A stretch of DNA of 64,000 bases. Source: an uncultured Lachnospiraceae bacterium (GTDB lineage Bacteria > Bacillota > Clostridia > Lachnospirales > Lachnospiraceae). The stretch covers positions 1-64,000 of the forward strand of contig CADAOF010000008.1 in the NCBI GenBank assembly GCA_902789555.1, given 5' to 3'. The notes below the pieces were generated by a model. That model was not told the DNA's origin and searched no databases. It worked only from the letters and a program-made list of their open reading frames with translations. Shown piece after piece: positions 25,397-33,329 of the stretch. Within the stretch, counting starts at the first letter, position 1. The number at the start of each line of letters is the position of its first letter. The translations under genes and the position numbers were made by a program.

Positions 25397-26476
25397 TCAG
25401 CGCTGGACTCTCGCATTTCCTGCGTAGATGTCCCAGACCTGCTTTTCGTCGGCAGGTTCTGCGTAATCGTTCAGGCTCGATGCCGCAAGCACACCGCTCG
25501 CCCAGCCGAACTGCAGGCACTTTTCCGGATCCCATCCGTTCAGGATACCGTACAGCAGGCCGCCCGAGAAACCGTCGCCGCCGCCGATACGGTCCATGAC
25601 CGGGATCGGGCGGGGTTCTTCCGTGAACCATCTGCCGTCCGCCCATAAAATCGCGCCCCAGAGGTGCTCGTTTGCCGAAACGACCTGGCGGAGCGTCGTG
25701 GCGTAAGCCTTCGCGTTCGGGTACTTCGCGCGTACCTGATCGATCATCCCCTTGAAGCTCTCGATCTTTGCGGCAAGATCCTTTCCGCCTGCTTCAGGCC
25801 CCTTGAAGCCCAGGCAGAGCTGGAAGTCTTCCTCGTTGCCTACCAGAACGTCCGCTGCCTGCGCGATGCGGTGGAATGCCTCCCGCAGTTCCTCCTCGCG
25901 GCCTTTCCAGAAGGAAGCCCGGTAGTTCAGGTCGAAACTGACCAGGGTCCCGTGTGCCTTCGCCGCTTCGACCGCCTTCAGGCAGCATTCCGTCGTCTCG
26001 GGGCTCATGGCAGCGATCAGGCCGGACAGGTGCAGGATGCCGACGCCCTCCTGCCCGAAGATCTTTTCCATGTCAAAGTCTTCCGCCGAAAGCGTTCTGC
26101 CGACCTCGCCGGCACGGTCGTTCCACACACGCGGCGCTCTCAGCCCGAAGCCGGAGTCGGCAATGTTGAACTGATGGCGGTAACCCCACGGTCCGCCCTG
26201 CGGGACTTCTTTCCCTACATAGGCAATGTTCCGCGCGCGGAGCTCGGACTTGATGAAGGCCGCAACAGGACTGCCTTCCACGAATTTCGTCATGGCGAGG
26301 CATTCCCTGCCGAGGCTCGAAGCCACGTTCAGCACGTTGGTCTCGGCGCTGGTCGCCTGCATCATGAAACACTTGCTGTTCTGGACCGCCATGCGGTCTT
26401 CGGGGGTGATACGGACACCCATGCTGGTCACGCAGGCAATGGCATGAGCAGCATCGGAACGAAGGGTAATATTCAT
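25397..26476 (-). CDS. PfkB-family sugar(-acid) kinase, first gene of the uronate operon
   Basis: The 359-residue protein is a ribokinase-fold (PfkB) kinase with the anion-hole motif IGGGDGFSGGLLYG and the central VSFDLNYRASFW found in 2-keto-3-deoxygluconate kinases. Its N-terminus departs from the common GE(I/L)L start, instead reading ITLRSDAAHAIACVTSMG. Homologs are usually annotated as KDG kinase. Beside 6-phosphogluconate dehydrogenase and without a dehydratase or aldolase, phosphorylation of gluconate to 6-phosphogluconate would complete the pathway; this is inference and KDG kinase remains the alternative. AAGGAG seven bases upstream fixes the ATG at 26476. Confidence 0.8.
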   Translation of the reverse strand: MNITLRSDAAHAIACVTSMGVRITPEDRMAVQNSKCFMMQATSAETNVLNVASSLGRECLAMTKFVEGSPVAAFIKSELRARNIAYVGKEVPQGGPWGYRHQFNIADSGFGLRAPRVWNDRAGEVGRTLSAEDFDMEKIFGQEGVGILHLSGLIAAMSPETTECCLKAVEAAKAHGTLVSFDLNYRASFWKGREEELREAFHRIAQAADVLVGNEEDFQLCLGFKGPEAGGKDLAAKIESFKGMIDQVRAKYPNAKAYATTLRQVVSANEHLWGAILWADGRWFTEEPRPIPVMDRIGGGDGFSGGLLYGILNGWDPEKCLQFGWASGVLAASSLNDYAEPADEKQVWDIYAGNARVQR

Positions 26477-26509
26477 CGGACTTCTCCTTATTCTGCTGAT
26501 TCTGTCCCC

Positions 26510-26568
26510 ATTATACACGATTGTTTTTACAATGGAATTGCATAAATCATCTTTTCACATTGCAATTC
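26510..26568. promoter_or_regulatory. Divergent control region of the uronate operon and araC-type gene
   Basis: A perfect TATAAT (26510-26515, minus strand) precedes the kinase gene. ATTGT-TTTT-ACAAT (26520-26533) sits just upstream of it, and a perfect 8-bp inverted repeat GAATTGCA (26535-26542)/TGCAATTC (26561-26568) lies between the two genes. These are good candidates for AraC-type operator sites. Confidence 0.6.
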
Positions 26569-26604
26569 TGCGCATAATTTGTTATGTTTTTTGCGGAGGT
26601 GCCT

Positions 26605-27405
26605 ATGACGAAACTTTTTTCCTTCCAGGAAGGCAGCCTGTACTGCCACAGATCCCTGGACGAGCATCCGCAGCCGGAGGCCTTTCCGATCCATGCCCAT
26701 GAAACGCCTGAGATCTACCTCTTTCTTTCCGGGCACGGTGAATACCTCGTTGAGGGCAGCCGTTATCCGCTGCGGCCGGGGGATCTCCTTCTGATGCGTC
26801 CGGCCGAGACCCACAAACTGCTCATCGAGCCGGATGAGCCCTATCTCCGCTTGGCCGTGCATTTTGCCGCCGATCAGTTCGCCGCTCTCGATCCGGAAGG
26901 GCAGCTCCTCCGGCCGTTTTTCGGCCGCGCGCTCGGGGCGCGGAACCATTATCCCGCGGCGCAGTATCCTGGACTCGCCGGGATCCTGAACGGTCTCGAT
27001 CCCGCCCCCGGGGCGGAGCGCCTGATGATCCTTTCCCGGGTCCTGGTGCTCCTTGCCGAGCTCTCCTCCCTTCACTCTGCCGATGAAAAAGAGACCGTTC
27101 CCGGAGGTCCTGCCCCGGAACTGGTCTCCTATGTGAACCGTCATCTGTTTGAACCGCTGTCGCTCGGCAGCGTCAGCCGGAGGTTTGCCTTAAGCATGTC
27201 GCAGGTCAGCCGCCTGTTCAAGGAGGCCACCGGAACGTCGCTGTGGGATTACGTCAGCATGAAGCGCCTGCTCTCTGCGCGGGCAAGGATCCTGCGGGGT
27301 GACAGTGCGCAGGCAGCCTGTCTGGCCTGCGGATTTGCCGATTACTCTGCCTTCTACCGGGCTTATAAGAAACGATTCGGCCGTGCGCCGAGCGATGACC
27401 GCTGA
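26605..27405 (+). CDS. AraC-family transcriptional regulator of the uronate operon
   Basis: The 266-residue protein has an N-terminal cupin sensor domain (HAHETPEIYLFLSGHGEYLVEG, LRPGDLLLMRPAETHKL) and a C-terminal double helix-turn-helix (LSLGSVSRRFALSMSQVSRLFKEATG, ACLACGFADYSAFYRAYKKRFG). The layout is that of sugar-responsive AraC activators. GGAGG five bases before the ATG at 26605 sets the start. It is divergent from the operon and shares the intergenic operators, so a sugar acid such as glucuronate or mannonate is the likely inducer. Confidence 0.9.
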   Translation: MTKLFSFQEGSLYCHRSLDEHPQPEAFPIHAHETPEIYLFLSGHGEYLVEGSRYPLRPGDLLLMRPAETHKLLIEPDEPYLRLAVHFAADQFAALDPEGQLLRPFFGRALGARNHYPAAQYPGLAGILNGLDPAPGAERLMILSRVLVLLAELSSLHSADEKETVPGGPAPELVSYVNRHLFEPLSLGSVSRRFALSMSQVSRLFKEATGTSLWDYVSMKRLLSARARILRGDSAQAACLACGFADYSAFYRAYKKRFGRAPSDDR

Positions 27406-27436
27406 GCGAGGCCGACCGTTTCCTCCTCCAAAGAAG

Positions 27437-27468
27437 AACAGGACCGCCGGTTTCCCGGCGGTCCTGTT
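27437..27468. terminator. Bidirectional terminator between araC-type gene and nfnB
   Basis: A perfect 14-bp stem AACAGGACCGCCGG/CCGGCGGTCCTGTT with a TTTC loop, followed by TCCTTTTTA. Confidence 0.92.
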
Positions 27469-27487
27469 TCCTTTTTATGCGTATGTC

Positions 27488-28897
27488 TTATTTCCCGGAC
27501 AGGTACTCGTCGATGGCCTTCGCGGCAACCTTGCCGGCGCCCATGGCGGAAATGACGGTGGCCGCACCGGTCACGGCGTCGCCGCCGGCGTAGATGCCCT
27601 TGCGGGAGGTCAGGCCGTCTTCATTCACCACGAAGCCGCCGTGGCTGTTCACTTCAAGGCCTTCGGTGGTATCCTTGATCAGCGGGTTCGGCGAGGTGCC
27701 GATGGCGATGATCACGGTATCCGCTTCCATCTCGTAGATGGCTCCGGGAATCGGAACAGGGCGTCTTCTGCCCTTCGCATCCGGTTCGCCCAGTTCCATT
27801 TCCTGAATGCGGGCGCCGATGACGAAACCGTTCCGCTCGTCACGGGGGTTGTCCGGGTTCTTGTATCCGAGGATCTCAACGGGGTTCCTCAGCAGCTGGA
27901 AGTCGATGCCTTCTTCGATGGCATGTTCCACTTCCTCGCGTCTTGCCGGCAGTTCCTCCATGGAACGGCGGTAGACGATGGAGACCTTCTCGGCGCCGAG
28001 ACGGAGTGCGGTACGGGCCGCGTCCATGGCCACGTTGCCGCCGCCGACCACGATCACCTTGCCGCCCTTCATGACCGGGGTATCCGGATCGGCGTTGTAT
28101 GCCTTCATGAGGTTGTTGCGGGTCAGGAATTCGTTGGCGGAGTACACGCCCTTGAAGGACTCGCCGGGGATGTTCATGAAGTTCGGAAGGCCGGCGCCGG
28201 AACCGACAAAGACCGCTTCATAGCCGTCTTCAAAGAGTTCGTCGATGGTCAGGGTCTTGCCGATGACGACGTTGGTCTCCAGATCAACGCCGAGTTCCTT
28301 TAAGGTCTCGACTTCCTTGGCAACGATGGCCTTCGGCAGACGGAATTCGGGAATGCCGTAGACCAGCACGCCGCCCGCCTTGTGCAGGGCTTCGAAGATG
28401 CTCACGCTGTAGCCCTTCTTGGCCAGGTCGCCGGCGCAGGTAAGGCCGGAAGGACCGGAGCCGACGATGGCTACGCGGTGGCCGTTCGGGGCAGGCGCTT
28501 TCGCCTTTTCCGTGGCGTTTGCATTGTGCCAGTCAGCCACGAAGCGCTCCACGCGGCCGATGCCGACCGGTTCGAAGCGGATGCCCATGGTGCACTTGCT
28601 CTCGCACTGGGTCTCCTGCGGGCACACACGGCCGCAGACGGCGGGCAGGGAGGAGGTCTTGTTGATCACCTGGTAGGCGCCTTCGAAATCGCCGGTCTTG
28701 GCAAGGGACAGGAAAGCGGGGATATCGATATTCACCGGGCAGCCGGCAATGCAGGGTTTATTCTTGCAGTTGAGGCAGCGGTTCGCTTCCGCGACGGCCA
28801 GCTCGGCGGTATAGCCGAGAGCAACCTCGTTAAAGTTGTGCGCACGGACCTCGGGGGCCTGGCTGGGCATCTCATGTTTTTTCGGATCAAGTGCCAT
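27488..28897 (-). CDS. nfnB: NfnB, NADPH-binding subunit of bifurcating transhydrogenase (glutamate synthase small-subunit homolog)
   Basis: The 469-residue protein has an N-terminal [4Fe-4S] region (CLNCKNKPCIAGCPVNIDIP; CGRVCPQETQCESKC) and two nucleotide folds (VAIVGSGPSGLTCAGDLAKKG; VIVVGGGNVAMDAARTALRLG). Alone it looks like GltD, but the gene directly upstream encodes the NfnA homolog, and this pair is the NADH-dependent reduced ferredoxin:NADP+ oxidoreductase. It couples ferredoxin, NADH and NADP pools in the cytosol. GGAGG precedes the ATG. Confidence 0.9.
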   Translation of the reverse strand: MALDPKKHEMPSQAPEVRAHNFNEVALGYTAELAVAEANRCLNCKNKPCIAGCPVNIDIPAFLSLAKTGDFEGAYQVINKTSSLPAVCGRVCPQETQCESKCTMGIRFEPVGIGRVERFVADWHNANATEKAKAPAPNGHRVAIVGSGPSGLTCAGDLAKKGYSVSIFEALHKAGGVLVYGIPEFRLPKAIVAKEVETLKELGVDLETNVVIGKTLTIDELFEDGYEAVFVGSGAGLPNFMNIPGESFKGVYSANEFLTRNNLMKAYNADPDTPVMKGGKVIVVGGGNVAMDAARTALRLGAEKVSIVYRRSMEELPARREEVEHAIEEGIDFQLLRNPVEILGYKNPDNPRDERNGFVIGARIQEMELGEPDAKGRRRPVPIPGAIYEMEADTVIIAIGTSPNPLIKDTTEGLEVNSHGGFVVNEDGLTSRKGIYAGGDAVTGAATVISAMGAGKVAAKAIDEYLSGK

Positions 28898-28909
28898 AAC
28901 TTACCTCCT

Positions 28910-29767
28910 TCAGGCCTTGGCCTGCTTGAACAGGTTGCAGGCTTCGTCATATGCGTGGCGTTCCTCGGGGATATACATGCGGCCGCGGGACATGGCTTCG
29001 TCAAAGTCGACCTCGTAGGCGTCAAATTCGGGGCCGTCCACGCAGGCGAACTTCGTCACGCGCGTGCCGTCTTCCTTCTGAAGGGTCAGGCGGCAGCCGC
29101 CGCACATACCGGTGCCGTCGATCATGATCGGGTTCATGGACACGCGGCAGGGCACGCCGTAAGGCTTCGCCGTCAGGGCGGTGAACTTCATCATGACGCC
29201 GGGGCCGATGGCCAGGACCAGGTCGAAGCGTTCGCCGGCTTCCAGCATTTCCTTCAGCGGTACGGTCACGTTGCCCTGGCGGGCGTAGGAACCGTCGTCG
29301 GTCATGACGATCAGCTTATCGGAGCAGGCACGGAACTCGTCTTCGAGGATCAGGAGGTCAACGGAACGGAAACCGATGATCGAAGTGACTTCGATGCCCT
29401 GCCTGTGCATCTCTTCCGCGACGGGCAGAGCGATCGCGCAGCCCACGCCGCCGCCGACGATGCAGACCTTCTTCAGGCCTTCCATTTCGGTCGGGCGTCC
29501 CAGAGGACCTACGAAATCGGCAATGCTGTCGCCGGCTTCTTTCTGACCGAGCACGAAGGTCGTCTTGCCGACGATCTGGAAGATGATCTTCACCGCGCCG
29601 CGCTCGGGATCGGTCCCGGCAACGGTCAGCGGGATCCGTTCGCCTTCATCATCGACTCTGAGGATGATGAACTGGCCGGGCTTTGCTTTTCTTGCCACGA
29701 GCGGCGCTTTGATCTCCATCTGAGTCACATTCGGATTCAGTACCTTTTTGGAAAGGATCTGATACAT
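28910..29767 (-). CDS. nfnA: NfnA, ferredoxin-NADP+ reductase-like subunit of the transhydrogenase
   Basis: The 285-residue protein shows the FAD-binding barrel of the ferredoxin reductase family (KPGQFIILRVDDEGERIPLT), an NAD region (VCIVGGGVGCAIALPVAEEM) and a [2Fe-2S]-binding tail MCGGCRLTL...FACVDGPEFDA. The start at 29767 is preferred because AAGGAG is seven bases upstream; an ATG six bases earlier is too close to that site. Gap to nfnB is 12 bases. The same family includes sulfide dehydrogenase subunit B, but the neighbour supports Nfn. Confidence 0.9.
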   Translation of the reverse strand: MYQILSKKVLNPNVTQMEIKAPLVARKAKPGQFIILRVDDEGERIPLTVAGTDPERGAVKIIFQIVGKTTFVLGQKEAGDSIADFVGPLGRPTEMEGLKKVCIVGGGVGCAIALPVAEEMHRQGIEVTSIIGFRSVDLLILEDEFRACSDKLIVMTDDGSYARQGNVTVPLKEMLEAGERFDLVLAIGPGVMMKFTALTAKPYGVPCRVSMNPIMIDGTGMCGGCRLTLQKEDGTRVTKFACVDGPEFDAYEVDFDEAMSRGRMYIPEERHAYDEACNLFKQAKA

Positions 29768-29918
29768 AAGCATTCTCCTTTTGTGATTTTGCTGCAGAAT
29801 ACAACAAAATTGATTATAACGCAGCTTTCGGAAAAAGTACAGCCCATCCGCGCAGAATCCACGTGCACGGCAGATAAAAATATGTTATGATAGCCGGGTA
29901 ATCATAAGGAGACATGTC

Positions 29919-30866
29919 ATGTTTGAATCAGTCATGGCCGGGATCCGCGATGCCGGCACCATTATCCTCCACCGGCATAACAATCCGGACGGCGACGCGC
30001 TCGGGAGCCAGATCGGCCTGTGGTCCCTGCTTAAGAACACCTTCCCGGAAAAAAAGGTGTATAAAGTCGGCGACGGCGCCGGCCGCTACGCTTTCATGAA
30101 GGAAAGCACCATGGACGAAGTGCCGGACGAAGCCTTCGAAGGCGCGCTCTGCATCATCCTGGACTGCGGGTCCGAGCATCTGGTCTCGGATAAGCGTTAT
30201 CAGAAGGCCGCGCACACGGTGCGGATCGACCACCATCTCTTCTGCGGAAAATTCTGCGATGAGGAGGTCATCGACTCCTCTTTCGAGAGCTGCTGCGGCA
30301 TGATCGCGCTGATGGCCGAGGAGCAGGGCCTTTCCCTGACGCCGCTTGCCGCGGAATCGCTTTATACGGGCATGGTCACGGACTCCGGACGCTTCCGCTT
30401 CGACAGCGTGGGTGCGCGTACGCTCCGCCTGGCCGCCGGACTCCGCGAAATCCCCTTCGATACCAACGCGATGTACAGGAACCTCTACAGTGAGGACCTT
30501 GCCGCCCTTAAGCGCCGCTCCGCCTTCATCGACCGCATTCAGCTGACGGAGCACCGGGTCGCCTGGGTCTATACGGACAAGGCCGGCGTGGAAGCCATGG
30601 GCGTTACCCCCTTTGACGTATCCCGCGGGATGGTCAACACGATGGCCGACCTTAAGGGCGTGCGCGTGTGGGTGAACTTCGCCGAAGCGCCGGAGGGCGT
30701 ATTCTGCGAACTGCGCGGCAGCGGCGTCAACGTGAACCCCATTGCCGTGAGATACGGCGGCGGCGGACATGCGGCAGCCTCAGGCGCGACCGTTGCCGAC
30801 CGTAAAACCGCCATGGCCATGCTGGCCGATCTCGATACTCTGGCAAAGGAGACGGAAGAACAATGA
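29919..30866 (+). CDS. DHH/DHHA1 phosphoesterase, NrnA-like (first paralog)
   Basis: The 315-residue protein has HNNPDGDALGSQ and RIDHHLF metal motifs of the DHH domain and the DHHA1 motif RYGGGGHAAASGA. NrnA-type enzymes degrade nanoRNA and pAp; some relatives hydrolyse cyclic dinucleotide products such as pApA. AAGGAG lies seven bases before the ATG. It overlaps the next gene, a diverged paralog, by four bases. Confidence 0.9.
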   Translation: MFESVMAGIRDAGTIILHRHNNPDGDALGSQIGLWSLLKNTFPEKKVYKVGDGAGRYAFMKESTMDEVPDEAFEGALCIILDCGSEHLVSDKRYQKAAHTVRIDHHLFCGKFCDEEVIDSSFESCCGMIALMAEEQGLSLTPLAAESLYTGMVTDSGRFRFDSVGARTLRLAAGLREIPFDTNAMYRNLYSEDLAALKRRSAFIDRIQLTEHRVAWVYTDKAGVEAMGVTPFDVSRGMVNTMADLKGVRVWVNFAEAPEGVFCELRGSGVNVNPIAVRYGGGGHAAASGATVADRKTAMAMLADLDTLAKETEEQ

Positions 30867-31840
30867 CGAAAGAACTGGCACTTGCCGTTTTGGAAAAGAT
30901 AGAGGCCTACGACAGGATCATCCTGACGAGGCACCTCAGGCCGGACGGGGACGCCGTCGGCTCCACCAAGGGTCTCCAGGCGATACTCAAGGCGAGCTTC
31001 CCGGAAAAGGAAGTGCTGTGCATCAACGAAGACTATGCGGATCAGACCGCCTTCCTGGGTCCTGAGGACGCGCAGCTTCCCGAAGAGGAATACAGGAATG
31101 CCCTCGTCATCGTGCTGGACAGCGCGGAAAAGGGCCGCGTTTCCAATAAGAACATCGGTGCAGCGAAGGAGCTCATCTGCTTCGACCATCACGTGGAGGA
31201 AACGCCCTACGGCGACATTTCCGTGGTGGAGCCGGAGCTTTCGAGCGCCTGCGAGCTGGTCGTCAACTGGTACCGCCTGCTCGAGGACCGCCTGGTGCTG
31301 ACCAAAGAGGCAGCCACTTATCTGTATGCCGGCATGGTCACGGATTCGGGTCGTTTCCGCTTCGATTCGACGACCGGCGAGACCCTGCGCGACGCCGCTC
31401 TCCTGCTCGATCAGGGCGTTGAGACCGAACCGCTCTACGCGAACCTCTACATGGAGGATTTCGACATCCTGAAATATCAGGCCTACGCCTACGGGCAGAT
31501 GAAGCGCACCGAAAACGGCGTCGCCTATCTCTTCGTTGACAAGGCCATGAAGGAGCAGTTCCACCTGACGCCCGAGCAGGCCTCCAACTCCGTCAATCTG
31601 ATGGATACCATCAAGGGAAGCCTCATTTGGCTGGCTTTCATCCAGTATGACAAGTTTATCCGGGTAAGGCTGCGCTCCCGCTTCGTGCCGATCCGCGAAC
31701 TCGCGGCCGAGTATAACGGCGGCGGCCATGACATGGCTGCCGGCGCGACCATCTACAGCGAGGAAGACATGCGGGAAATGATCCGCAAGGCGGATGCGAT
31801 CCTGAAGGAATACAAGGAGACGCACACGGGCTGGCTGTGA
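30863..31840 (+). CDS. DHH/DHHA1 phosphoesterase (second paralog)
   Basis: The 325-residue protein repeats the family motifs (TRHLRPDGDAVGST, CFDHHVEE, EYNGGGHDMAAGA) with clear differences from its neighbour: the DHHA1 box has Asp-Met in place of Ala-Ala. Start overlaps the upstream stop (ATGA). Two adjacent paralogs suggest divided substrates, for example nanoRNA versus pAp or cyclic dinucleotide products; not decidable here. Confidence 0.9.
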   Translation: MTKELALAVLEKIEAYDRIILTRHLRPDGDAVGSTKGLQAILKASFPEKEVLCINEDYADQTAFLGPEDAQLPEEEYRNALVIVLDSAEKGRVSNKNIGAAKELICFDHHVEETPYGDISVVEPELSSACELVVNWYRLLEDRLVLTKEAATYLYAGMVTDSGRFRFDSTTGETLRDAALLLDQGVETEPLYANLYMEDFDILKYQAYAYGQMKRTENGVAYLFVDKAMKEQFHLTPEQASNSVNLMDTIKGSLIWLAFIQYDKFIRVRLRSRFVPIRELAAEYNGGGHDMAAGATIYSEEDMREMIRKADAILKEYKETHTGWL

Positions 31841-31868
31841 TCCGCCGGACAAAAGCCGAATACAAAAA

Positions 31869-31905
31869 GAGCCCCGAAGCCATAAGGCTCCGGGGTTCTT
31901 TCTTT
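31869..31905. terminator. Bidirectional terminator after the DHH genes
   Basis: GAGCCCCG...CGGGGTTC with an inner AGCC/GGCT, followed by TTTCTTTATT; A-run on the other side. Confidence 0.8.
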
Positions 31906-31922
31906 ATTGCTGCGTGATCCGC

Positions 31923-33314
31923 TTATTCGCCCTTGACGACGGCGTCGAGCGTGCAGCCCTTGCCGAATTCGCGGGTGTCCTTATAGCGGGTCAGGGTACC
32001 GGTCACGGTGACGGTGTCGCCGACAGCCAGATCCTTCGCGCCTTCGCCGGACAGGCGGTAGGCTTCCATCGGATATTCCTCAAGGCCAGCCACCACGAAG
32101 TCAACGGTGATGTTCTGGTACTCATCGCTCCACGCGGACGGGATATTAATGATGGTACCGGTCAGGGTCTTCAGGCCTTCGAAGGATTCGCCGTCTTCCA
32201 GCTGATACGCGTCGAGAACGGTCTTGACGTCCGCAAGCGCTTCCACAGGGATCAGCTTGCAGCCTTTGTCAAATTCGATGGTGCCCTTGTAGTTCTTGAT
32301 GGTACCGAAGACGGCGATTTCATCGCCGACAGCCAGTTTTTCCGCGCCTTCGCCGGACAGGCGGTAGCACTGGATGGGCTTGTCGTCCAGACCGGCTACG
32401 ACCATGTTCACGGTGATGTTCTTGTATTCGTCGCTCCAGGCGGTCGGGATCTCAGTGATCGTTCCGCACAGCACGGTCGGGGCGTTCTGAGCCTGGCCGT
32501 CTTCCAGCGTATAGGCTTCTTCCACGGTCTTCGCAAGGTTCAGGATCTCGCCCATGCCGATCAGCTGGCAGCCCTTGTCAAATTCGATGGTGCCCTTGTA
32601 ATTCTTGATAACGCCTTCCACGGTGATCCTGTCGCCGACAGCCAGCTTGTCTGCGCCTTCGCCGGACAGGCGGTAGCACTGGATGGGCTTTTCCGTCAGA
32701 CCGTCCACGATCATATTCACGGTGATGTTCTTGTATTCGTCGCTCCAGGCGGTCGGGATCTCAGAGATCACGCCGCAAAGACGGAAGGCATCCTTGGTCG
32801 CTTCGCCGTCTTCCAGGCCGTAGGCCATGTTGACGATCTGGTCATAACGGGTGATGACCACGCCCTTCGGCAGCATGTGCGGGAATTCCACGCTCAGCTT
32901 GTTGCCGGCGGCGTCTTCCACGGTACCGGTCAGGATGTACTCGGTATCGGCTGCCGCGGACTTGTTCACGACCACGGTCCAAGTCTTGCCGTCTTCGGCC
33001 TTGGTCGGGACGGCGTCTTCGGTGTTGGTTTCCCAGGTGACGGGATATTCGTCGGTCCCGATCCTGACCACGCCGCTTAAGACGTAGTCATCGGCGGTCT
33101 TCACCGGGGCGTCCTTGTAGATCGCCCGCAGATATTTCTGAGCAGCGGTCACGCCTTCCAGCGGATCAGCCGTGGTAGGGGCCTGTGTCGGTGCCGCCGT
33201 GGGCGCTTCCGTGGTCACGGGCGCTTCGGTGGTTGACGGCGCCGGCTGCTCACCGCAGGCGGCGAGGCTAAGGCACATTACCGCAGCCATCAGAAATGCA
33301 ATAATTTTCTTCAT
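31923..33314 (-). CDS. Lipoprotein with three ~100-residue OB-like repeats
   Basis: The 463-residue protein has a lipobox (LSLAAC, Cys20), a Thr/Ala/Pro linker (23-50), a unique domain (about 51-165) and three repeats from residue 167, each LEDG...CG.I.EIPTAWSDEYKNITVN...YRLSGEGA..LAVGD.I.V.G.IKNYKGTIEFDKGC. The repeat looks like the OB-fold/BOF-type domains of extracellular nucleases such as YhcR. It is the last gene of a seven-gene minus-strand operon headed by an RDD protein and a CUT1 transporter. Binding of nucleic acid or oligosaccharide at the cell surface is possible; function unknown. Confidence 0.8.
   Translation of the reverse strand: MKKIIAFLMAAVMCLSLAACGEQPAPSTTEAPVTTEAPTAAPTQAPTTADPLEGVTAAQKYLRAIYKDAPVKTADDYVLSGVVRIGTDEYPVTWETNTEDAVPTKAEDGKTWTVVVNKSAAADTEYILTGTVEDAAGNKLSVEFPHMLPKGVVITRYDQIVNMAYGLEDGEATKDAFRLCGVISEIPTAWSDEYKNITVNMIVDGLTEKPIQCYRLSGEGADKLAVGDRITVEGVIKNYKGTIEFDKGCQLIGMGEILNLAKTVEEAYTLEDGQAQNAPTVLCGTITEIPTAWSDEYKNITVNMVVAGLDDKPIQCYRLSGEGAEKLAVGDEIAVFGTIKNYKGTIEFDKGCKLIPVEALADVKTVLDAYQLEDGESFEGLKTLTGTIINIPSAWSDEYQNITVDFVVAGLEEYPMEAYRLSGEGAKDLAVGDTVTVTGTLTRYKDTREFGKGCTLDAVVKGE
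31926..32816 (-). repeat. Three ~300-bp direct repeats within the OB-like lipoprotein gene
   Basis: The first two repeats are nearly identical at DNA level around AIPTAWSDEYKN- and YKGTIEFDKGC-coding parts (e.g. 32410-32455 and 32710-32755); the third is diverged. Recent internal duplication or gene conversion is likely. Confidence 0.8.
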
Positions 33315-33329
33315 GATTTGCTCCTTTTA

